The position numbers were made by a program, and so were the translations under genes. Of a DNA stretch of 64,000 bases, positions 45,116 through 55,177 are shown in pieces (within the stretch, counting starts at the first letter, position 1; every line of letters starts with the position of its first letter). The stretch lies in the NCBI RefSeq assembly GCF_000775285.1, contig NZ_JJML01000025.1, positions 1 to 64,000 on the forward strand, in the 5' to 3' direction. A model generated the notes under the pieces. The model had not been told where the DNA came from, did no database searches, and was given only the letters and a program-made list of their open reading frames with translations. The stretch comes from Neosynechococcus sphagnicola sy1. Its GTDB lineage: Bacteria; Cyanobacteriota; Cyanobacteriia; Neosynechococcales; Neosynechococcaceae.

Positions 45116-46375
45116 AACCGTTGCTACTCTCCCACGGAGATATTAATGGTGGTGCAGCACGTGCCGCCTTTCGCTTGCACGAATCGTTACTTAAAACTGG
45201 AATTCCCAGCCGCATGCACGTAGCCACTAAGCACAGTGATCTACATACAATTTACGGTTCTGAAAATAAGCAACAAAAGTTAGCTAGTTTATTAAGATCT
45301 CAGGTTGGGATACAACTGATGCGCCTTCAGAAATCCCCCAACCCGGTTTTGCATTCTCCTGCCTGGTTATCCTCCGGTCTAGTTAAAAAGTTCAATGCTG
45401 ATGATGCAGATGTAATAAACCTCCACTGGATCTGCGGAGAATTTCTATCCGTTGAAGACATTGGCCGACTGACAAAACCCCTGATTTGGACGATGCATGA
45501 TATGTGGCCTTTCTGCGGGGCTGAACATTACAACGACGATAGTCCAAATGCTCGCTGGCGACTGGGCTATCATTCTCAGAATCGATCTCCAAATCACAAA
45601 GGCATTGACCTAGACCGCTGGACATGGATTCGCAAGCGCCGTGCCTGGCAAAGTCCAATCCACCTCGTTACTCCCAGTCAGTGGCTGGCTGACTGCGCCT
45701 AAAAAAAGTGCATTGATGCAAGATTGGCCAGTATTGGTCATTCCCAATACCCTTGATATCCTGCGTTTTCAACCCTGGCCTAGATTTTTAGCTCGGAAGG
45801 TGCTCGGATTACCTCAAGAAATTCCTATAGTACTTTTTGGGGCTATAGGAGGAGGACGGGATCCACGCAAAGGCTTTGATCTCTTGCAACAAGCTCTCAC
45901 TGAACTCGCCACCTTGATACCAGATGTAGCTGCTGTCATTTTTGGGCAATCTGAACCGCTCAATCCACCACAATTAGGTCTGCCTCTTTATTGGATGGGG
46001 CATATGTACGATGAAATCAGCCTATCCATGCTTTACAGCGCAGCTGATGTAACGGTAGTCCCCTCACGGCAGGAAAATCTACCTCAGTCTGGCACTGAGG
46101 CACAGTCTTGCGGGTGTCCAGTAGTGGCATTTAACTGTACTGGTTTGACAGATGTTGTTGTGCATCAACAAACTGGTTATCTTGCAAATCCTTTTGATTC
46201 TCACGATCTAGCTAATGGAATTGCATGGGTGCTTAATGATCCTGATCGCTATGCTCGCCTATCAACTCAATCCCGTGATCGAGCAGTCAGACTCTGGTCA
46301 CCCGAAGTCGTTGTAAAGCAGTATCTAGGACTCTACGAACATGTTTTAGCGAGAAACAATGAAGAGATTTCATGA
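45112..46375 (+). CDS. Glycosyltransferase, GT4-like (one frame break)
   Basis: About 420 residues when one base is removed next to the A7 run at 45701-45707: ...TPSQWLADCA joins KKSALMQDWPVLVIPNTLD. The N-terminal fold starts LLLSHGDINGGAARAAFRLH and contains WTMHDMWPFCGAEHY. The C-terminal donor domain has VLFGAIGGGRDPRKGFDLL and VVPSRQENLPQSGTEAQSCGCPVVAFN, the EX7E-like motif of GT4/GT-B enzymes. It is coupled to the methyltransferase by ATGA. Its 3' end abuts an IS fragment within about 10 bases, and the protein end may have been altered there. Confidence 0.83.
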
Positions 46376-46411
46376 CTTACGCAGTTGGTAAAAGAGAGAA
46401 CAAAGGAGCAG

Positions 46412-46771
46412 CTAAGTGGGAGCGCACAGCCCCCGAACAATGCTGAGTTTGGACTCATAGCAACTGATGCCTGTGTTAAACCAATGGATTGACCGGCGCA
46501 GAAACGCTCGAATAGCCAACCGAATGTGATTGTGTTGAGCGCGAGCAGAACGCACCTGGGCTTTTTCAACCCCACAGCACTGCTTGTGACCGCGGTGATA
46601 TGCCTCCATCAACCACTCAAACTCTGCCCAATGTTGACGTTTTAAGGGACTCAACTGCACATCATCGGTTGCCCAGTAGTCAATGTCACCCTCTAGGGCG
46701 ACTATCTTGAATACTCGGACAAACCCATAGTCTTTGAGGTGAACTACCGTTCCACGGTCAGTGAACGCCAC
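46412..46771 (-). pseudogene. Transposase C-terminal fragment (IS4/IS701-like)
   Basis: A frame of 119 residues: KDYGFVRVFKIVALEGDIDYWATDD, FEWLMEAYHRGHKQCCGVEK, VRSARAQHNHIRLAIRAFLR. The E in MEAYHRG with a downstream K/R pattern is like the last acidic residue of DDE transposases of IS4/IS701 relatives in cyanobacteria. The N-terminal two-thirds are absent, cut where an ISL3-like fragment of opposite orientation begins (about 46770). Confidence 0.65.
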
Positions 46772-46789
46772 ATCACAAATCGGTCGATT

Positions 46790-46939
46790 GCCTATTATTT
46801 TGAATCTCGAACAACGAGTGGTGCAGTGGAAGGGATAAACAATCGATTGAAGCTCATCAAGTGTTCAGGCTATGGGTTTAGAAATTTTGCCAATTTTCGT
46901 TTACGATGCTTAATTCGTTGGCATTTCACTATTAGCTAG
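46790..46939 (+). pseudogene. ISL3-family transposase C-terminal fragment
   Basis: About 50 residues: AYYFESRTTSGAVEGINNRLK, LIKCSGYGFRNFANFRLR, CLIRWHF. The motif TTSGAVEGINNRLKLIK is the C-terminal signature of ISL3 transposases (family knowledge). Everything upstream is missing. Together with the preceding fragment it forms a junction of two dead IS copies. Confidence 0.75.
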
Positions 46940-47041
46940 GCATACTCTAAGCGGAAGAGCCCTGAATTCTTATCTCCAAAAGGTGACACACTCCCACTTG
47001 ATGGATGAGACTCTGGCAAGAGCAGACTCCCCATGACCGAT

Positions 47042-48574
47042 CTAGGCCACAGATGTTGACAGGATTAGCCTGTTTTTTTTCAGAATTAACTGATAGGCTT
47101 TGTGCAAGATTTGATACTGACCGACAAATTGCCCCAGGAACCGATCAACTCCGAGCTTGGGATTACGCTCAGGGTTGTTGCGGTCTTCCACCCACTCATA
47201 ATCATCAAAAATCATCATGCCCCCCAATTTCAGCAGCCCCCACGAGATTAATGCATCCTGATAGACTGATTGGGCCAAGTGACAGCCGTCAATATAGGCC
47301 AGATGAAAGAAATTTTTCTCTAAGGTGGGGAGCCATTCCTGGGACTTGCCAGAGAGTTTGCGCACCTTGTGAGCCTGATCCGTTCTGGCAATGTTGAGGT
47401 CAAAGAATTCCTTAAACTCAAGGTCAATGCAGGTGATCGTGGACGACGGATGGGTGAGGATGCGATCCAGAAACCAGCAGGCTGACATGCCCTCAAAACT
47501 ACCAATTTCTAGAAAGTTGAGATTGGCTAAGTTGGCAAAAGCACTCAGGTGGGCTTCCCACACAACAATATTGTGGGTGAACCAGTCTTGACTGAACTGG
47601 TAATTATGGCTGCTACAGGTGGGCCATCCTCGTAATTGACTGGCTTGCTGATTACAGGCGATCGCTGCCGCAGACTCACCCTGCGCTGCCAAGGCTCGTC
47701 CGAGATGAGTGTAAGCCCAAGGAGCCTGGGGATATTTTTCCAGAACGCTCCGACAGAAGGTGATCGCGGTTTCCCATTGTTGCCGCTTTAGATAAACCTG
47801 GCCGAGATGGTGATAAGCCCAGATAAGGTCAGGGTTGAGTTCCAGGCTGCGTTGCAGGGCGGTGATGGCGGCGTCAAACTGTTCGAGCTGCAGATAAATA
47901 TCACCGAGGTGAAAGTAGGCCAGGGCAGAGTCAGGACGAAGTCTCAGTTGCTGCTGATAGCAGATGATCGCTGATTCCCACAGCCCTTGACGCACTAGGG
48001 TTTCACCCAAACCAGCATGGGCCGCTTCATGGTCAGGAACCTGCTGAAGCACCCGGTGATAACAATCCACGGCTAGGTCTAGATCTCCCTGCTCTCCCAG
48101 GGCACTGCCCAGCCGTAGATAGTCTGCAATCGGCGCTGGGTTAGGTTGTCGAGTCAGGGCTTGGTACCAATAGCGATTTGCCTCAGGTTGTCGCTGGAGT
48201 TTCGAGAAAATCTGGGCTAAACTCCCATAAGCTTCCGCAAAATCTGGCTTGAGCTTCAGAGCCGTTTCATAGTAGGAGATGGCTTGGGTCAGCTGCTGCT
48301 GTTGGGTGTAGAGACTCCCCAAGTTGAAATAAACTTCAACCAAGCTGGGCTGATACTGTAAGGCTCGGATATACCAGGTAATGGCCTCATCGACTTGACC
48401 CGCCAGATGCAGGGCAACGCCCATGATCTTACAGGCCGGGGCATGGTGGGCATTGATGGCTAAAGCCTGCTCACACTTGGCAACGGCATCGGCAATATTC
48501 CCTGAGGCAATGGCCTGCTCTGCCTGCTCGGTGAGAAGCTGAACGGTCACCTCTGGATCGGCAATCGATGTCAT
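47042..48574 (-). CDS. TPR protein with C-terminal SAM methyltransferase domain
   Basis: About 510 residues from ATG 48574, which overlaps the previous gene's stop (ATGA); the frame also extends to 48655, which is less likely. Residues about 10-300 are eight or nine TPR units (IADAVAKCEQALAINAHH, EVYFNLGSLYTQQQQLTQAISYYETALKLKPDFAEAY and similar). The C-terminal part is a class I methyltransferase: LNFLEIGSFEGMSACWFLD, ITCIDLEF, HLAYIDGCHLAQSVYQD and MMIFDDYEW. Such fusions are common in cyanobacterial polysaccharide loci. The acceptor is unknown. Confidence 0.82.
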   Translation of the reverse strand: MTSIADPEVTVQLLTEQAEQAIASGNIADAVAKCEQALAINAHHAPACKIMGVALHLAGQVDEAITWYIRALQYQPSLVEVYFNLGSLYTQQQQLTQAISYYETALKLKPDFAEAYGSLAQIFSKLQRQPEANRYWYQALTRQPNPAPIADYLRLGSALGEQGDLDLAVDCYHRVLQQVPDHEAAHAGLGETLVRQGLWESAIICYQQQLRLRPDSALAYFHLGDIYLQLEQFDAAITALQRSLELNPDLIWAYHHLGQVYLKRQQWETAITFCRSVLEKYPQAPWAYTHLGRALAAQGESAAAIACNQQASQLRGWPTCSSHNYQFSQDWFTHNIVVWEAHLSAFANLANLNFLEIGSFEGMSACWFLDRILTHPSSTITCIDLEFKEFFDLNIARTDQAHKVRKLSGKSQEWLPTLEKNFFHLAYIDGCHLAQSVYQDALISWGLLKLGGMMIFDDYEWVEDRNNPERNPKLGVDRFLGQFVGQYQILHKAYQLILKKNRLILSTSVA

Positions 48575-51019
48575 CTCTGGCGTTCCTTCCGCTGCTGCTG
48601 ATCGGCAACACCCACAACTTTCAGCATATTTTTGAGTGCCTCCAGGTTGACCCAAATATCTTCGATCAGGGGGTTGGGATACATAATTTGACGAATGGGT
48701 GTGCAGCCAAAGCGCTCTCCAGGGAGATAGTAGTGCTGAAGTCCAAGGTACTTGCTAATAACCCAATAATAATGCCTCACATAATGGGGAGACACGAGTT
48801 CAACCACGGTTGCGCCAGAACGACAAAAGATGGTGTTTGTCAGGCCGCTCCCGTGGGCCGTTACAATCAGGCTGGCATTGGCAAAAAGGGCAATTTGTTG
48901 GGCGAGGGGTAGCAGCTCCAACTGAACCGAGACAAACCCATGGTGACTCAAGAGTTCCGTTACTGCTGCTTCGTTTAAAATCCGCCGATAGCTGGCTTGG
49001 GTGCGACTGATATAAATCCGTTCAGGGTAGTCCTGGGATAGCCCATCCCCTAGGGGGAGAAACTCTCGCCGCAGAAACTCTAACGCCCAGGGTTGCAACC
49101 AGCCTAAGTAGCCAGGGAAAGAAGGCACAATCAGCTCTTGAGCTTGCAGGTGGGGATGGCGATCGCTCTCAATCATCTTATGGTCAGGGATACCCAGGTG
49201 CTTCAGGGTTGCTTGTTGAAAGGGTTGGCGATCGCTGTTAACCAAAAACCAGTCCACCTGATCGAGATCAACCCCGCTGCGACGTAGAATCTCTAAGCGC
49301 GGCAGAATATCCACCATCCAGTGAAAGTAGACATTGCCAGACAACCCGGCTAACACCACCACCGAGCCGGATAGCTGCTCTAAGGGCGGGAGGGAGTCAA
49401 GGCTATACAAACGATGGTGCCCTGGGGTTTGCCCCTGACATCCCGGTAATTGCCCAGGGTAATCTCGGGAGAGATCGGCTAAGAGATAGTCATCAGGGCT
49501 GATGGTGGCGATGGCATTACACACCATCCAGGCGTTTTCGTGGGGGGTCAATCCAGGTACGTCCTTGGGGAATCCGCGCCACAAAGAGCGGCAGAGGCTC
49601 TGGAGTCGGTGGCTGGCTAGCAGTTGGGGAGTAGAGATTTTGGCCCAGATGCCAGACTTGAAAGTCTGCAAAGATTCGCTGCAGGCAGGGATCACAGTTG
49701 AGTCCATCACAGCCCACCTTGCCCTGACGGGCATCCGCCGCCGCTTGAATGGGTTCCCTTCCCTCCAGATTCACCGCACCGCTGACCTCCAGATAGTGCT
49801 GGGGATCGAGGGAAAATGCCTTGATCCAGGCCAGGGTATGGAGATAAATACCCCGGAGTTGCACTGGAGTTCCGGTACCAGTGGGATAATTCACCTCAAT
49901 GGCTGTCTGGAATTGGCCCTCAATGACGGCTCGGTAATATTCGACGGCTTGGGGTAACTGCTGCTGGACTTCCAGGGCATAACCCAATTGGAAGTAGGTT
50001 TGGGGATTTTGGGGTTGAAGGGTCAGGGCGAGGTGATAGATCCCGGTGGCAGCCTGAAAACGACCCTGCTTGAGTAAGCAAGCCCCCAGATGCAGGTACA
50101 GCTCGACATCATGGGGTTGGATTTGCAGGGCGCGGTGGTAATAGGCTTCTGCTTGCTTGTATTGCTTATAACCACCATATTCAGTAAAAATACTGGCAAA
50201 CTGGCTGTAGGTTTGAGCCAGAGCCATGCGGACATCCGGAGCCGTGGGCTTTTGCTGGAGGGCGATCAGAAATCGAGCACAGGCTTTCCGGGCTTGGGTG
50301 AGGGGATCACTTCCCTCTAGCTGGGTTGCCCACTGGCAAAAGCCGGCTACAAAATGAGCATCCGCTGCGAGCGCCCGCTGGAAGCAGATCATCGCCTCGT
50401 CCAACTGATTTTGGGCTTGCAATGAAAATCCGCAGTCAGTATAGGCGGTGGTGAAATCTGGGTTCAGATGGATAGCCTTCTGGAAGCTAATGGCAGCTTG
50501 CGCGTGGTTCCCTAAATATTGCAGGGTTTTGCCCAAGCTATAGTGGGCGACCACCAACTGGGGGTCTAGTTGCAGCGCCCGGTCATAGGCCAAGATTGCC
50601 TCTCCCATCTCCTGATGGCGCAGGGCATGACCCAGATTGCAATAGAAGCTGGCACAGTTGGGTTGGAGGGCAATCGCTTGTTGGAAGCTTTCTATAGCTT
50701 CTAGAATGTGGCTCTGCTTCAGCAACACCCCGCCTAGATTATTGAAGGCATTGGCATTCTTAGGTTGGAGGGCGATCGCCTGTTGATAATGGGTAATTGC
50801 TCGTTCGGCTTGGCCCAGTCGATCCAGGACTAACCCCAAACTGTAATGGGCATCTGCATAGGCAGGGTAGAGGGCGATCGCCTGCTGAAAACTATCAACG
50901 GCAGCTCCCAGATCGTCTTGTTCCAATTGCACACAGCCCAGGTTGTAGTGTAGCTCTGGCAGACTCAACGAGCCTGATCCCTGCCCCCCAACCAATTCGT
51001 CTAATTGCACAGCTACCAC
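48571..51019 (-). CDS. TPR protein fused to a GT61 glycosyltransferase (one frame break)
   Basis: Two frames overlap: a TPR part (49517-51019) and a GT61/DUF563 part (48571-49734). Removing one base from the G6 run at 49542-49547 joins FVARIPQGRTWIDPP to HENAWMVCNAIATI and gives one 815-residue protein. TPR units fill about 20-370. A Cys pair region (GCDGLNCDPCLQRIF) bridges to the transferase, whose marks are GNVYFHWMVDILPRLEIL, RIYISRTQASYRRILNE and IVTAHGSGLTNTIFCRSG. As remembered, cyanobacterial homologs have the same layout. It is translationally coupled to the TPR-methyltransferase gene. Confidence 0.78.
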
Positions 51020-51096
51020 AGGAAAAGACTAAAGAACCCTCCTTCACAGGAGGGTTAGGAATACCAACAGATAACTACAACTGATGACAGTGAAAT

Positions 51097-52266
51097 CTAG
51101 AAGATTTCAAAGTTGGCGGCATCAACATTACCCTTGTTGGTGATTTCAAACAGGGGCGTCAGGGCAGTATTTCCACTTGCATCAGAGTTGTAATAGAGCA
51201 GACCCGTGGATCTGTCGTAGATCAGGGCTTGACTTAAGCCTGGAACCTCTGGATCAAGGCCATTCACCTGGATATAGTCAGACGCTGCTACGGTTCCGGT
51301 GCTGAGACGAGACAGACTCAGACCACTCTGACTGAGGGCGAGGAAGTCATCGCCTCTGGCAAAGTCAGTGACCTTATCTAGGGTGGAGGCAGAGGTCGGC
51401 AGATCGTCAAAGACAAAGGTATCTCTCCCACTACCACCCGTCAGGGTGTCAATACCAAGGCCACCATTGAGAAGGTCGTTATTATCTTCGCCAGAGAGCG
51501 AGTCATTGCCGTCATCACCGTAGAGGGTGTCGTTGCCAGACCCACCGCGCAGGGTATCGTTGCCAGCACCCCCGAGAATGGAGTCGTTGCCATCGTCGCC
51601 ACGGATAGAGTCGTTGCCAGTGCCACCCAGTAAGGTGTCATCTCCCGAGTCACCGCGCAGAGAGTCGTTGCCGGTTCCCCCTTCTACGGAGTCATTGCCG
51701 CTGCCAGCGCGGACAAAGTCAAGGCCGCTGTCGCCACCCAATAGGGTGTCGTTGCCTGCCCCAGCAAAAATGGTGTCATTACCAATGCCACCGGAGATCA
51801 GGTCATTGCCCGTGAGGGTTCCTTCAACATCGTCCCCATAAACGGTGTCATTACCCACACCAGCAAAGAGACTATCATCGCCCGCACCGCCAACCAAACT
51901 GTCGTTATCGGCCCAACCACCGTTATTGGTTTCAAAAGGACTGTTACCTCCGACGAGGGAGTCGTTGCCGTTGTTACCAAGCAGGGTATCGGAACCAACG
52001 CCGCCCACCATTGAGTCATCGCCATTGGCACCGCGCAAAGAATCCTTACCCTGACCGCCGTAAAAGACGTAGGGAGTGTTGGAGGAATCAGGGTTGTCTT
52101 CCCCAGTATCGACCCCACCCCGAATGGAGTCATCGCCGGAGGTGCCAACCACGGTGATTGGCTGACCTGCCCCAAACGTAACAATTACCGCCCCATCGCT
52201 ACCAGTGGACAGCCTAATGCCAAAGGCATTTGTTGTCCCTGATTCTGTAATTAGAAATTCTGACAC
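51097..52266 (-). CDS. RTX-type calcium-binding repeat protein
   Basis: 389 residues. From about 40 to 265 it is nearly all GGxGxDxLxG nonapeptides (GGQGKDSLRGANGDDSMVGG and similar), which form a calcium-bound parallel beta roll. There is no signal peptide. The C-terminal 90 residues (TFVFDDLPTSASTLDKVTDFARGDDFLAL, then ...NVDAANFEIF) match the tail of cyanobacterial type I secreted proteins, where the export signal lies (family knowledge). No enzyme domain is present, so it is likely a surface or matrix protein. No type I secretion genes are in the window. Confidence 0.88.
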   Translation of the reverse strand: MSEFLITESGTTNAFGIRLSTGSDGAVIVTFGAGQPITVVGTSGDDSIRGGVDTGEDNPDSSNTPYVFYGGQGKDSLRGANGDDSMVGGVGSDTLLGNNGNDSLVGGNSPFETNNGGWADNDSLVGGAGDDSLFAGVGNDTVYGDDVEGTLTGNDLISGGIGNDTIFAGAGNDTLLGGDSGLDFVRAGSGNDSVEGGTGNDSLRGDSGDDTLLGGTGNDSIRGDDGNDSILGGAGNDTLRGGSGNDTLYGDDGNDSLSGEDNNDLLNGGLGIDTLTGGSGRDTFVFDDLPTSASTLDKVTDFARGDDFLALSQSGLSLSRLSTGTVAASDYIQVNGLDPEVPGLSQALIYDRSTGLLYYNSDASGNTALTPLFEITNKGNVDAANFEIF

Positions 52267-52643
52267 CTGACAACCATCCTTACTTTATGTGACTGAATGT
52301 ACTAACCTATCCACCAATCTCAATGGGCGCGAACCTTATGAAAATCTCAGAGTATACTACTCTACTGAGAATTTGAATACTGCCTCTTGCAGAGAATTTT
52401 AAGACAGCATGGGCTGAATATCTTTCCTTGGTTGTACCAATACCTGATTGCTCTTGTCAATGTACAGAGCATACCAATGTGATCAACCTTTTCGGTTCCG
52501 TGGTAGATTCAGCTGCCAAATCTGCTTCTCCGGACAAAGCCTAAATTTTCTTGAAGTGTATACTGAACCTTGCTTTCCAGTCAGATCAGGTGGTTTCTGA
52601 AGTAAGATTAACAAGTTGCAAAGTCCACACTGGATAACCCTGC
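52267..52643. other. Divergent intergenic region, RTX gene and rml operon
   Basis: About 377 bp with no gene. It must carry promoters for both sides. No clear palindrome or riboswitch was seen. Confidence 0.45.
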
Positions 52644-53189
52644 ATGAATATTCTGCCAACAGAAATTCCGGAAGTCTTGATCATTGAGCCACGGGTATTT
52701 GGCGATGACCGGGGCTTTTTCTACGAAAGCTATAACCAGCGGGTCTTTCAAGAGCAAACAGCCCAAGCTGTGACCTTCGTTCAGGATAACCATTCTCGGT
52801 CTGCTCAACATGTTTTGCGGGGATTACACTACCAAATTCAGCAACCCCAGGGAAAACTGGTGCGGGTGGTCGTTGGCGAGGTTTTTGATGTTGCAGTTGA
52901 CTTGCGTCAAAGTGCGCCTACCTTTGGCAAATGGATAGGTGTTTTGCTCAGTGCTGAAAATAAGCGCCAACTCTGGATTCCTCCGGGTTTTGCCCATGGT
53001 TTCCTGGTGATTTCAACAGCGGCAGAGGTACTCTACAAAGCAACTGAGTACTATGCACCGCAGTATGAGCGCAGTTTGTTGTGGAATGACCCCGATTTGG
53101 CGATCGCTTGGCCGTTGAGCGCCCCACCAACGCTCTCAGGGAAGGATGAAGCTGGGGTATGCTTGCAAGCAGCGGCGGTCTATCAGTAA
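52644..53189 (+). CDS. rfbC: dTDP-4-dehydrorhamnose 3,5-epimerase
   Basis: 181 residues, a cupin-fold epimerase acting on the C3 and C5 positions of dTDP-4-keto-6-deoxyglucose. Family marks: IEPRVFGDDRGFFYESYNQ, VTFVQDNHSRSAQHVLRGLHYQ with the catalytic His, and WIPPGFAHGFLVIS. The stop is followed at once by the rfbD start. Together with rfbD and rfbA it supplies dTDP-rhamnose for surface glycans; rfbB is not in the window. Confidence 0.95.
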   Translation: MNILPTEIPEVLIIEPRVFGDDRGFFYESYNQRVFQEQTAQAVTFVQDNHSRSAQHVLRGLHYQIQQPQGKLVRVVVGEVFDVAVDLRQSAPTFGKWIGVLLSAENKRQLWIPPGFAHGFLVISTAAEVLYKATEYYAPQYERSLLWNDPDLAIAWPLSAPPTLSGKDEAGVCLQAAAVYQ

Positions 53190-54071
53190 ATGATGCGAAT
53201 TTTAATTACGGGGGCAACCGGACAACTTGGGGAAGAATTGCAGCGACTCCTGCCTAGTTTGGGAGAGGTGGTGGCCGCAGGCCGTGAGTTAGTTGATTTA
53301 GAGCAGCCTGACCGCCTACCAGCAGTGGTGCAAGGACTTGCACCCGATTTGATTGTCAATGCAGCGGCCTATACCGCCGTTGACAAAGCAGAATCCGATG
53401 CTGAACGGGCAGAGTTAATCAATGCCATTGCTCCGGGGGTGTTGGCGATCGCCGCTCGACAACTAGGCATCGGGTTGATCCATGTTTCCACCGACTACGT
53501 CTTTGATGGCAGCCAAAGTCATCCCTACCAAGAAACCGATGCCACTCATCCCTTGGGGGTCTATGGCGGTTCCAAGTTGAGGGGCGAGGTGGCGGTTCGC
53601 AACCACTGCGATCACTATTGCATTCTCAGAACCGCTTGGGTCTATGGAGCCCGTGGCAAGGGCAATTTTGTCAAAACTATGTTGCGTCTGGGAGCCGAGC
53701 GTGAGGAAATTCGGGTGGTGGCCGATCAGGTGGGATCGCCAACCTGGAGCTATCACCTAGCAACGGCGATCGCCCAATTGATTCCCCACTTCAGCCGTGA
53801 TCTCGCTGGCACTTACCAGTTCACGAACAGCGGTGTTGCCAGTTGGTATGACTTTGCAGTGGCTATTTTTGAAGAAGCGGCGGTCTTGGGGTTTCCCCTG
53901 AAACTGCAACGAGTGATCCCGATCACAACTGCAGAGTATCCCACCCCTGCCCGCCGACCCGCTTACTCCGTCCTCTCCTGTGCCAAAATATCTGCAGTGT
54001 TGGGAACCTATCCCCCCCATTGGCGGCTGGGACTGCGGCAGATGTTGCAAGATCTAAAGGCACCGTCTTAA
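53190..54071 (+). CDS. rfbD: dTDP-4-dehydrorhamnose reductase
   Basis: 293 residues, an SDR that finishes dTDP-L-rhamnose. The cofactor motif is ILITGATGQLGEEL, followed by NAAAYTAVDKAESD, HVSTDYVFDG and the catalytic YGGSKLRGE. ILRTAWVYG and PTWSYHLATAI are typical of RmlD. The start abuts the rfbC stop with no gap, and a second ATG follows directly. rfbA is 29 bp downstream. Confidence 0.95.
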   Translation: MMRILITGATGQLGEELQRLLPSLGEVVAAGRELVDLEQPDRLPAVVQGLAPDLIVNAAAYTAVDKAESDAERAELINAIAPGVLAIAARQLGIGLIHVSTDYVFDGSQSHPYQETDATHPLGVYGGSKLRGEVAVRNHCDHYCILRTAWVYGARGKGNFVKTMLRLGAEREEIRVVADQVGSPTWSYHLATAIAQLIPHFSRDLAGTYQFTNSGVASWYDFAVAIFEEAAVLGFPLKLQRVIPITTAEYPTPARRPAYSVLSCAKISAVLGTYPPHWRLGLRQMLQDLKAPS

Positions 54072-54100
54072 AACCTGATCCTGAGCAGTTCTGAGTATCT

Positions 54101-55174
54101 ATGAAAGCCCTGATTCTCTCTGGTGGTAAAGGGACGCGCCTGCGACCATTGACCTACACCGGTGCCAAGCAACTGGTTCCGGTCGCCAATCAGCCGATTC
54201 TCTGGTACGGAATTATCAGCATTGTCGCCACGGGCATTCGGGACATTGGCATTGTCATTAGTCCGGAAACCGGCGAAGAAGTCAAAAGCAAAACCGGGGA
54301 CGGCAGTCGCTTTGGTGCCAAGATCACCTATATTCTCCAAGAAGAAGCTGCTGGCTTGGCCCATGCTGTCAAAGTAGCTCAGCCGTTTCTCCAAGACTCC
54401 CCCTTTGTCATGTACCTAGGGGATAACCTGATTCAGAGTGATCTGATTCAGTTTCTAGAAGCCTTCCAATCCCAACAGCTGGATGCCCTGATTTTGTTAC
54501 GTCCGGTGTCCAATCCCAGCGCTTTTGGGGTTGCCAAGGTCGATGCCAATGGCCGGGTCTTGCAGTTAATTGAGAAACCCAGAAATCCCCCCTCGAATTT
54601 GGCTCTCGTGGGGATTTACTTTTTTGCCAACAGCATTCATCGGGCGATCGCTCAAATCCAGCCCTCGGCTCGGGGAGAACTGGAAATTACCGATGCGATT
54701 CAAAACTTAATTGACCAGAAAAAGCATGTGGAAGCTTCCCAACTCCAGGGTTGGTGGTTGGATACGGGCAAAAAAGACGATCTCCTGGAAGCCAATCGCA
54801 TTATTCTGGATACCTGTCTCACCTCTAACCTCCAGGGAACGGTGGATGAGCGCAGCCAGGTGATTGGTCGGGTACAGATTGACCCAGGAACCCAGGTGAT
54901 CAACTGCACCATTCGCGGCCCTGTGATCATTGGCAAAGATTGCTATTTAGAAAATTGCTTCATTGGGCCTTATAGCAGCATTGCCGATGGGGTGACCTTA
55001 ATTGATGCCGATCTGGAACATAGCGTCATTCTCCAAGGGGCGAAGGTGATTGGGGTGCATCAGCGGATTGTAGACAGTGTGATTGGGCAGCGTGCTCACC
55101 TGGGTCAAGCACCTCGTCGTCCCAAAGCCCTGCGCTTTATGATTGGGGATGACTCACAGGTTGACTTGGTGTGA
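54101..55174 (+). CDS. rfbA: Glucose-1-phosphate thymidylyltransferase, long form
   Basis: 357 residues. The nucleotidyltransferase start is MKALILSGGKGTRLRPLTYTGAKQLVPVANQPIL. YLGDNLIQ is the metal-binding segment, and KVDANGRVLQLIEKP and WWLDTGKKDDLLEANR follow. Unlike the common RmlA of about 290 residues, it has a C-terminal left-handed beta-helix (VDERSQVIGRVQIDPGTQVINC ... DCYLENCFIGPYSSIADGV), the RmlA-long type used in some antibiotic and glycan pathways. The partner 4,6-dehydratase gene is not nearby. The downstream glycosyltransferase starts three bases on. Confidence 0.93.
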   Translation: MKALILSGGKGTRLRPLTYTGAKQLVPVANQPILWYGIISIVATGIRDIGIVISPETGEEVKSKTGDGSRFGAKITYILQEEAAGLAHAVKVAQPFLQDSPFVMYLGDNLIQSDLIQFLEAFQSQQLDALILLRPVSNPSAFGVAKVDANGRVLQLIEKPRNPPSNLALVGIYFFANSIHRAIAQIQPSARGELEITDAIQNLIDQKKHVEASQLQGWWLDTGKKDDLLEANRIILDTCLTSNLQGTVDERSQVIGRVQIDPGTQVINCTIRGPVIIGKDCYLENCFIGPYSSIADGVTLIDADLEHSVILQGAKVIGVHQRIVDSVIGQRAHLGQAPRRPKALRFMIGDDSQVDLV

Positions 55175-55177
55175 GGG

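Noticed and set aside
47005-47397. Plus-strand frame of 130 codons opposite the TPR-methyltransferase
   Set aside because: A shadow of the coding strand; no conserved motif, and it overlaps the methyltransferase domain fully.
49480-49505. CTGATGA on the minus strand as a second hammerhead
   Set aside because: No GAAA element or pairing stems follow within a suitable distance; it lies inside the GT61 coding sequence.
51527-52054. Ser/Pro-rich plus-strand frames opposite the RTX gene
   Set aside because: Repeat shadow of the GGxGxDxL coding sequence.
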